36,952 bases of DNA, from the IMG/VR virus record IMGVR_UViG_3300022200_000151, positions 1 to 36,952 of that record. One strand, 5' to 3'. This DNA is from a virus. The first letter of the stretch is position 1; each line of letters opens with the position of its first letter. Made by a program: the position numbers and the translations under genes. The notes beneath the pieces were generated by a model. That model was given only the letters and a program-made list of their open reading frames with translations. It was not told the origin of the DNA and did not search any database. Shown in pieces: positions 30,231-36,952 of this stretch.

Positions 30231-31541
30231 ATGGCATCATTATCAGCACAAGATATAGCATTATTAAATCTGATTGCAAAAACAGAAGCAGTTAGAGGGA
30301 AAGATCCTTATATGTCATTATATCCGGGAACAATCGAGCAATCATTAGTACAAATGACCCTCGCAGAAGTTTTAAAGTTTCAACAAATGAGGATAGATAA
30401 GGGTTTTAAATCGTCAGCATGTGGCAGATATCAAATAATTCGTAAAACATTAAAAGAATGTATAGGATACTTAGGAGTAGACCCATTGACAACTTTGTTT
30501 TCTCCTGATATCCAAGATGCATTGATAATCAAAAGATTAGAAGTTGTTAGATCTTACCGAAAATGGTTAGCAAACGACGAAAACGTACCTACACATAAAT
30601 TTATGGTCAAATTAGCACAAGAATTTGCATCATTTCCTGTACCATACGACATGAAAGGGGCATTTAGGAGTGTACAAAAAGGAGAAACATATTATGCCGG
30701 GGACGGACTAAACAAAGCATTTCACGATCCAGATGCATTATTTACTATGCTTGAAGATATTAAAAGTGGAGTTCCAGGAACAGGAAAAGAAATTAGTTAT
30801 GCAGCATCGTCGCCAAATACTGCTAAACCTAAATATGGAACTAGTACTAAGCAACGCGCACTATCAATATTAGGAGGTCCTAAAGTAGGAGATGTATTAG
30901 GCGGTAATGCAGGCGATCGTCGGTTACCTGCAAAGAAAATAGTGCCTCCGGTTAATCCTTACAATTATAGTAATCCTAGACCGTTTGATACTAGATATGA
31001 TTTTAGGACAGGCAGATATGTGTATGATACGTTAGTTCATAAACTAGACCCATTAGCAAAAGATCCGCATTCTTCTTATGCAGTTGGGGAATCAAATAGT
31101 GAAATTTTAAATGTTGGTAAAGTTCCTGAAAATGTTAACGTACCAACTTATGGAGATTCACCACCTGAAATTGATCCGTTACAATTATTAACTAACCCAG
31201 AGCAAGCATTGCAATCAGCGTTAAGTAATGTAATTAACGATGTTGATCTTGATAATATTTTAAGCGGTAACGCTCCAAGTATTGATATTCCAGATGAGTT
31301 TGATTTTTTAAGTGATTTCCCAGATCTTAGTGAAATGTTCGATTCTGTAAAAGAGAATATTGTCAATTCTGATTTAGTCGATCAAGTAACGAGTCAAATT
31401 GTGTCAATTGAAAAAAGTGCATACGATTCGATAAATGAGTTAAGTGATAATTTAAGTTCTTTAGCAGATAACTTAGTAACTGCAGTATCAAATACAGCAT
31501 CATCAATATCAAAGCAATTTCCAACATTTAATAATGAGTAA
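30231..31541 (+). CDS. Virion-associated lysozyme (lambda-endolysin/GH104-like)
   Basis: A 436-aa protein whose first ~180 residues look like a muramidase of the lambda-endolysin type: LLNLIAKTEAVRG with probable catalytic Glu19, then SSACGRYQIIRKTL (GRYQ at 65-68), SPDIQDALIIKRL, and a later FASFPVP. The lambda enzyme has the same order: WSEGTDNG, GAGRYQ, SQDAVALQ, WASLPG. The remaining ~250 residues are linker and amphipathic helix (VKENIVNSDLVDQVTSQIVS), probably for attachment to the baseplate. Placement between the hub-like gene and gp5 indicates a tail role in local cell-wall digestion during infection. The lysozyme domain is inside gp5 in T4; here it is its own gene. Confidence 0.78.
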   Translation: MASLSAQDIALLNLIAKTEAVRGKDPYMSLYPGTIEQSLVQMTLAEVLKFQQMRIDKGFKSSACGRYQIIRKTLKECIGYLGVDPLTTLFSPDIQDALIIKRLEVVRSYRKWLANDENVPTHKFMVKLAQEFASFPVPYDMKGAFRSVQKGETYYAGDGLNKAFHDPDALFTMLEDIKSGVPGTGKEISYAASSPNTAKPKYGTSTKQRALSILGGPKVGDVLGGNAGDRRLPAKKIVPPVNPYNYSNPRPFDTRYDFRTGRYVYDTLVHKLDPLAKDPHSSYAVGESNSEILNVGKVPENVNVPTYGDSPPEIDPLQLLTNPEQALQSALSNVINDVDLDNILSGNAPSIDIPDEFDFLSDFPDLSEMFDSVKENIVNSDLVDQVTSQIVSIEKSAYDSINELSDNLSSLADNLVTAVSNTASSISKQFPTFNNE

Positions 31542-31546
31542 TACAA

Positions 31547-34279
31547 ATGTCTAATGAAAATCGAAGTTATACAAGAACGTCCAATAATCATAAAGTTCAA
31601 ATAAAAAATCCAGGACCATACGAAGCAATAGTTGTAAATCATTTAGATAAACAATTTATGGGAACTCTTGAAGTCGAGCTTTTAAAATATACAGAATCTG
31701 GAAATATACCTGAAAGGTCTGGCCAAATTATACAAGTGAAGTATCTGTCACCTTTTTACGGAGTAACATCAAACAAAGGGTTGCAAAAAGTAGATGATTA
31801 TGCCCATACACAAAAGTCATATGGAATGTGGTTTATTCCACCCGATATTGGCACAAAAGTTTTAGTAATATTTGCAGAAGGTAATGCAGATATGGGATAT
31901 TGGATAGGGTGTATTCAAGATGATTTTATGAATTTTATGGTTCCTGATGGAAGGGCCTGTACAACTGTTACAACTGACTCGACACCTGAAAATTTAAAAA
32001 AAATGAAACTTCCAGTAGGTGAATACAATAAAGAATTGGAAGATGGATTAAAAATTGACCCAACCTATTTTAAAAAACCTTATAACAAAGACTTTACATG
32101 TATCCTTGAAAATCAAGGATTGCTAGAAGATGAAACCAGGGGAACAACAACAAGTAGTGCAAGACGAGAAGTGCCAAGTATGGTATTTGGATTTAGCACA
32201 CCTGGCCCGTTAGATAAACGAGCCGGATCACCTAGAGTTGAATTGGGAGCTACTCATAAAAAAGCAAATTATGCGTATAATCGATTAGGCGGTTCTAGTT
32301 TTGTTTTAGATGATGGTAATGAAAGATACGTTAGAAAAACACATGCTGCAGAAGGTCCTCCATTTTATTATAATAGAGATGCCGAAGAATTAGAAGGCGA
32401 TGAAACTATTCCACATAACGAATTAGTTCGATTACGGACAAGAACTGGTCATCAAATATTATTGCATAATTCTGAAGATTTAATCTATATTTCAAATTCA
32501 AGAGGAACAGCATGGATTGAGCTCACTTCTGATGGGAAGATTGACATCTACGCAGAAGATAGTATTAGTGTTATGAGTAATAATGACATTAATTTAACTG
32601 CAGAAAGGGACTTTAATGTTGAAGCAGGTAGAAATATTAACATGAAAGCTACTGCTAGATGGAGTGACGAGCAACAATATTTAGATAATAAAGAAAGCGG
32701 CCGCATACATTTAGAAAGCGTGTTTAATACTAATTTATATGTTGGCAAAGATTATCGATTAACAGTTAAAGGAACAAGTGATACTCATGTAGGGTTAACG
32801 AAAATGACAACTGTTGAAAAAGATTATCACTTGCATTCTAAACAAAGCATTTTTCAAAAGTCAGAAATGTCAACACATGAGGAAGCAAAAAAGAGTTGGT
32901 TTAGAAAAGCAGAACAAGATATTAATGATATTGCAGGATTATCTTTTCAAACTAAATGTAGCAATCAACATATATTTGTATCAAATGACACAAAATCCAG
33001 GATAGGTAGAAACTATCATATGGAAATAGTAAAAGATATGTTTACGGTGATAGAACAAGGAAATCAACATTTACAAATAGAAATTGGAGAACAGCGAGTA
33101 TTTGTAAAAGATAAAATTTCAATAGACACTGATGCATCGCAACATTATAGAGCAAATGAAGGTATTAATTTAATAGACGATACAATTATAGCCGGGGATG
33201 CAGCAGTAATTCATTGGAACAGCGGATTATCTACATGGGGGAACGATTCTGAACGTGCAAAAACACCGAAAGTTGCAACTATTCCAACGCCACCAACTGA
33301 TGCATTAGTTATCGAACCGTTGCCAACTATAAATTTACCGTATGTAATTCCAGGCGCAAATAAGCCTATTATATACGATTCGATACTTGCAAGAGCTCCG
33401 CAGCACGAGCCGTGGATGCATCATGAAAACTTAAACCCACACGCATTTAAAAAAGAAGATACAGATAGAGAAGATCCTGGGATGATTCCTACTGCGGAAA
33501 TCTACATATCTCCTGACATTTTTATGAAAGGTAATTCAACCGTAAAATCAACACAAGTTGCACTTAAAACTAGTAGAGGTAAAAACAATTACACAGGCTC
33601 CACAGGTGATGGATTACATGAAACTGGAGATTTAGGAAGTGAATCTGGAAACACTGATGTTAATTCAGATGAAGAAGGAATATTAGTTCCTGTTAAAACT
33701 AGTTCAGGTTTAACTGCAATGGTTGCTGAAATGTTTAAAGACAATTTTCAAGGGTTTATTGATGATTTAGAAGCAACTGGATATAAAATTAAAAAATTAG
33801 CAGGTTATTCAAAAAGAAAAACAGCATCAGGAAGTGGGAGCTGGTCAGTTCATGCATCAGGTGGAGCTATTGATATAAACTGGCCAGATCAAGTAATGGG
33901 AGGAGTACCTAATGGATTTTTTATGCCAAGACCTGCAAATGCTCCAATTACAGACATGCCTGAAAATACCCAAGAGTTAGCTAAAAAACATGGATTGGGA
34001 TGGGGTGGTGCATGGAGATCAAGCGATGATGCTATGCATTTTAGCGCACATAAAGCTGAAGGTGGTGCATGGAATTTTCCTAGAAATGGTAAAATACCTA
34101 TAGGGCCATCAAATATAAATAATAAGTCAGTTCCTCCAAAACCAGAACAAGCAGGGCCAGATTTAGCTGATCGACCACCTGGTGAAACATTGCCAGGTCC
34201 GCAGAATGCAGATGATACCCCAAGAATTGAATTAGTAAGGGAACCTGAAGGGGGATTTCCAGAACCGGATGAAGCATAA
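31547..34279 (+). CDS. gp5: Baseplate central spike gp5 with C-terminal M15-type peptidase domain
   Basis: A 910-aa gp5/VgrG-type protein. Residues ~20-130 form the OB-fold (GPYEAIVVNHLDKQFMGTLE, MWFIPPDIGTKVLVIFAEGN, GYWIGCIQDDFMNFM). From ~295 the beta-helix spike begins (RLRTRTGHQILLHNSEDLIY) and runs on as NDINLTAERDFNVEAGRNIN repeats. T4's internal lysozyme domain is absent. At ~705-840 lies a peptidase of the M15/VanY type: SVHASGGAIDINW with His769 and Asp776, and DDAMHFS with His831, the usual zinc ligands. A Pro-rich tail follows. It starts five bases after the lysozyme stop. The spike would pierce the outer membrane and the peptidase cut cross-links; activity is inferred from the motifs. 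Confidence 0.9.
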   Translation: MSNENRSYTRTSNNHKVQIKNPGPYEAIVVNHLDKQFMGTLEVELLKYTESGNIPERSGQIIQVKYLSPFYGVTSNKGLQKVDDYAHTQKSYGMWFIPPDIGTKVLVIFAEGNADMGYWIGCIQDDFMNFMVPDGRACTTVTTDSTPENLKKMKLPVGEYNKELEDGLKIDPTYFKKPYNKDFTCILENQGLLEDETRGTTTSSARREVPSMVFGFSTPGPLDKRAGSPRVELGATHKKANYAYNRLGGSSFVLDDGNERYVRKTHAAEGPPFYYNRDAEELEGDETIPHNELVRLRTRTGHQILLHNSEDLIYISNSRGTAWIELTSDGKIDIYAEDSISVMSNNDINLTAERDFNVEAGRNINMKATARWSDEQQYLDNKESGRIHLESVFNTNLYVGKDYRLTVKGTSDTHVGLTKMTTVEKDYHLHSKQSIFQKSEMSTHEEAKKSWFRKAEQDINDIAGLSFQTKCSNQHIFVSNDTKSRIGRNYHMEIVKDMFTVIEQGNQHLQIEIGEQRVFVKDKISIDTDASQHYRANEGINLIDDTIIAGDAAVIHWNSGLSTWGNDSERAKTPKVATIPTPPTDALVIEPLPTINLPYVIPGANKPIIYDSILARAPQHEPWMHHENLNPHAFKKEDTDREDPGMIPTAEIYISPDIFMKGNSTVKSTQVALKTSRGKNNYTGSTGDGLHETGDLGSESGNTDVNSDEEGILVPVKTSSGLTAMVAEMFKDNFQGFIDDLEATGYKIKKLAGYSKRKTASGSGSWSVHASGGAIDINWPDQVMGGVPNGFFMPRPANAPITDMPENTQELAKKHGLGWGGAWRSSDDAMHFSAHKAEGGAWNFPRNGKIPIGPSNINNKSVPPKPEQAGPDLADRPPGETLPGPQNADDTPRIELVREPEGGFPEPDEA

Positions 34280-34287
34280 GGAAAAGC

Positions 34288-34728
34288 ATGAGCCAATTAG
34301 AAAAAAATCTATATAAACGAGTAGCAGTATCTCCGTCAAAGCAAAGCCCAAAATCTGGAAAAACTTATCGGGGATTCTCAACAGTTAATTCAAATCATCA
34401 AGGTTTTGAATTATATGATTTTGAATTAATAAAACAGGATTTAGTAAACCATTTTCATATCAAACAAGGTGAAAAATTATCAGATCCAACATTTGGTACT
34501 ATATTATGGTTTTTGTTGTATGAACAATTTACTCCAGAAATAGAGCAAGCAATTATAGATGATGTTGTAAAAATAATTAACTATGATCCTAGAATAACCG
34601 CAGAAAATGTCACTGTGGAATCGTATGATCGAGGAATAATAGTCGAATGTATTGTAACTTATTTAAAATATAATATTTCTGAGAATTTACGATTTAGATT
34701 TGACCAAGCTAATAGTTTAGTGCTTTAA
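34288..34728 (+). CDS. gp25: Baseplate wedge gp25
   Basis: A 146-aa protein with the gp25 core: YDFELIKQDLVNHFHIKQGE, DPTFGTILWFLLYEQFTPEI and VKIINYDPRITAENVTVES. In contractile tails gp25 sits in the wedge core bundle and nucleates the sheath. Length is close to T4 gp25 (132 aa). Begins 8 bases after gp5 with AAGGAAA just upstream, and is followed by gp6 after 30 bases, the typical order. Confidence 0.96.
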   Translation: MSQLEKNLYKRVAVSPSKQSPKSGKTYRGFSTVNSNHQGFELYDFELIKQDLVNHFHIKQGEKLSDPTFGTILWFLLYEQFTPEIEQAIIDDVVKIINYDPRITAENVTVESYDRGIIVECIVTYLKYNISENLRFRFDQANSLVL

Positions 34729-34758
34729 CACTAGTATTACAGAATAGAGGATAATAAT

Positions 34759-36952
34759 ATGTCTGCAAGTGATAGACAGTCGAGATTAATAGTAGCAGAA
34801 GACTGGAAAAGAATATACCAATCGTTTAGAAATGCCGATTTTCAAAGTTATGACTTTGATAATTTAAGACGAACTATGATTAATTATTTACGTCAGAACT
34901 ATCCAGAAGATTTTAATGATTATATTGAATCTTCTGAATATTTGGCATTAATTGATATGATTGCATTTTTAGGTCAAAATTTAAGTTTTAGGATTGATCT
35001 TAATGCTAGGGAAAACTTTTTAGAAACTGCAGAACGTAGAGAAAGTATTTTACGATTAGCTAATATGTTAGCATATAATCCAAAAAGAAATCAAACAGCT
35101 AACGGTTTATTGCGAATTGAAACGGTGAAAACTACAGAGTCGATTAAAGATAGTTCTGGATTAAATTTAAGTGGTTTTGTAGTAAAATGGAATGACCAGT
35201 CAAATGCAAATTATTTCGAACAGTTTATCAAAATATTAAACGCTGCATTACCAGTATCAAATTCAATTGGAAATCCACTAAAAAGTGCAAACATTAATGG
35301 CGTACAACACCAAAAATATCGGTTTAATGCAACTAACAAAGATAGTGCAATTTTTAAATTTACAAAACAAATTGAAGGAGTTAGTACACGATTTGAAGTT
35401 GTTAGTTCAGATATTAGTGAAACAGCAGTAAACGAAGAACCGCCTATTGCAGGAACAAGTCCAGCATTTTTATTTAGAGATGACGGACAAGGTTCAAATA
35501 GTAATAATACTGGGTTCTTTATGCACTTTAAGCAAGGAGTAATGAACTCAAATACATTTTCAATTAGCAATCCTACTCCTAACCAAGTAGTGTCTATTGA
35601 TGCTGAAAATATTAATAATACAGATGTTTGGCTGTATGGGTTAGACTCTAATGGGATTGAAACTGTACCGTGGATTAAAGTCGATTCTATTGAAGGTAAT
35701 AATGTAATTTACAATAACTTATTTAATGGTATACGCGACGTATTTTCTGTATTAACTAGAATAGGGGATAGAATTAATTTAGTGTTTAGTGACGGTGTAT
35801 TTGGCAGTTTGCCTTCTGGAAATTTTAAAGTATTTTATAGAACTAGTGCAAATGCAAGAAGTGTTATTACACCTGGTGCTATCGGAACTGTTAATTTAGA
35901 AATTCCATATGAAAGTAGGTCTGGGACTCTTGAAAAATTAATATTAGGATTACGATTAAATTATACTATTTCCAATGGATCTGCTTCTGAAACAAATTTA
36001 GAAATTAAACAAAATGCTCCAGCTACTTATTATACTCAAAACAGATTAATCACAGGTGAAGATTATAATATAGGCCCACTAGCAATTGATCAGGATATTA
36101 TTAAAACTAAAAGTACAAATAGAATATCAAGTGGCGTATCTAAATACTTTGACTTAAAAGATGTTTCTGGAAAATATTCAAATACTAGTTTATTTGCAGA
36201 TGATGGTGTACTTTTTAAAGAATATTACGAAACTAAAACGCAATTTAAATTTGCGTCGCAAAGTGATATAGAAGGGATTATATATAATACCATCGAACCT
36301 ATTATAACATCGACAAATGTTAAAAATTTTTACTTAGATAAACAACCTAAAGTTATAGCATATGATTTAAATGTTAGATGGAATCAAAAATTAACTAATA
36401 CAAATCGATGCACAGGTACTTTAATTGACATCGATAACAGAGTAAACCCAGTAGGCGTATACACTGCAAGCAGTTTACGGTTTATTGAAACAGGAACCAT
36501 GTGTAAATTTGTGGCTCCAGTTACTAGCGAAGGAGTAGCTCAATATTTTACTAAAGATGGTAAATTAACAACCGATAGTACTATGTTTGGAGCATCACCT
36601 TATAAATGGACAAATGTATTAAAAGTAATAGGTGATGGTACTACAGTTGACGATAATAATGTTGGAGCTATTGAGTTAACAGATACAATTCCATCTGGTG
36701 CTATTTTAGATCAATTAATGCCAAAATTATCAAGGTCTTTAACAAAAGATGCAAAAATACAAATCATTGACCAAGCATTTGCTTACAAAGATTTTGGTTT
36801 ACGATATAACATAGAAAGTCGAGAATGGACTATAATAACTGAAGAAAATATTAATACCAGTGAAGATTTTGCAACAGGAAAAGCAGGAGATACATCAGGT
36901 AGAAACTTTGATTCAAGTTGGTTTTTGTATTTTAAAACAGATAGTGAAAAAT
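34759..36952 (+). CDS. gp6: Baseplate wedge gp6, 3'-partial
   Basis: The frame opens at an ATG with AGAGGA seven bases before it and runs, without a stop, to the right edge (731 codons seen). The start MSASDRQSRLIVAEDWKRIY is followed by SEYLALIDMIAFLGQNLSFR and DLNARENFLETAERRESILR, the hallmark of gp6. A second conserved stretch, NAPATYYTQNRLITGEDYN, is the phage J-like baseplate motif. gp6 dimers form the inner ring linking wedges. T4 gp6 is 660 aa, so this one is longer even before its missing end; marine relatives can be larger. Confidence 0.95.
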   Translation, partial: MSASDRQSRLIVAEDWKRIYQSFRNADFQSYDFDNLRRTMINYLRQNYPEDFNDYIESSEYLALIDMIAFLGQNLSFRIDLNARENFLETAERRESILRLANMLAYNPKRNQTANGLLRIETVKTTESIKDSSGLNLSGFVVKWNDQSNANYFEQFIKILNAALPVSNSIGNPLKSANINGVQHQKYRFNATNKDSAIFKFTKQIEGVSTRFEVVSSDISETAVNEEPPIAGTSPAFLFRDDGQGSNSNNTGFFMHFKQGVMNSNTFSISNPTPNQVVSIDAENINNTDVWLYGLDSNGIETVPWIKVDSIEGNNVIYNNLFNGIRDVFSVLTRIGDRINLVFSDGVFGSLPSGNFKVFYRTSANARSVITPGAIGTVNLEIPYESRSGTLEKLILGLRLNYTISNGSASETNLEIKQNAPATYYTQNRLITGEDYNIGPLAIDQDIIKTKSTNRISSGVSKYFDLKDVSGKYSNTSLFADDGVLFKEYYETKTQFKFASQSDIEGIIYNTIEPIITSTNVKNFYLDKQPKVIAYDLNVRWNQKLTNTNRCTGTLIDIDNRVNPVGVYTASSLRFIETGTMCKFVAPVTSEGVAQYFTKDGKLTTDSTMFGASPYKWTNVLKVIGDGTTVDDNNVGAIELTDTIPSGAILDQLMPKLSRSLTKDAKIQIIDQAFAYKDFGLRYNIESREWTIITEENINTSEDFATGKAGDTSGRNFDSSWFLYFKTDSEK

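Noticed and set aside
31547-34279. gp5 as a T4-like spike with an internal T4-type lysozyme
   Set aside because: No T4-lysozyme motif is visible between the OB-fold and the beta-helix; the lysozyme-like motifs are in the preceding gene.

Overview
The window is a contiguous piece of an AT-rich T4-like myovirus (tailed phage) genome. The evidence is a dense set of T4-type morphogenesis genes: capsid (gp20, 21, 22, 23 and a gp67-like core protein), baseplate (gp5, 6, 25, 26, 48, 53), the gp46/gp47 recombination nuclease and the late sigma factor gp55. Low GC by eye, cyanophage/pelagiphage-like protein forms and the compact layout suggest a marine host, but no host-diagnostic gene is visible. No tRNA, CRISPR array or insertion sequence was seen.

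Layout. (1) 1-1336: a freestanding homing endonuclease on the + strand, cut by the left edge. (2) 1432-13793, minus strand: a head operon read right to left, with a 1521-aa tape-measure-like protein, portal gp20 interrupted by an HNH intein, two small genes, the acidic gp67-like core protein, protease gp21, scaffold gp22 and major capsid gp23, closed by a hairpin terminator. (3) 13869-14959, plus strand: gp26 and a short -1-frame ORF that looks joined to it by programmed frameshifting. (4) 14960-15606: a gene-free stretch with a probable minus-strand structured RNA. (5) 15607-20619, minus: a GIY-YIG nuclease, a small ORF, a repeat-rich 1223-aa protein and a 193-aa protein, the last two perhaps packaged internal proteins. 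(6) 20692-26156, minus: gp46, gp47, a second freestanding homing endonuclease, gp55 and a 67-aa DUF1737-like protein behind a sigma70-type promoter. (7) 26281-36952, plus: a baseplate operon of gp48, gp53, a 902-aa hub-like protein, a separate lysozyme, gp5 with a C-terminal M15-type peptidase, gp25 and gp6 (cut by the right edge).

Regulation. The nuclease/sigma operon has a near-perfect sigma70 promoter (early or middle expression). Structural operons are preceded by RRTAAATA or TATAAATA boxes that resemble T4 late promoters, three of them as AGGTAAATA; this fits a gp55-dependent late programme. Two genes have their start region folded into hairpins whose loops contain a late-promoter-like box, the arrangement T4 uses to block translation from early read-through RNA. 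The strongest unusual signals are the gp26 frameshift cassette, the candidate noncoding RNA, the two hairpin switches, the portal intein, four mobile-type nucleases of three families, and the redistribution of cell-wall hydrolase domains in the baseplate operon.
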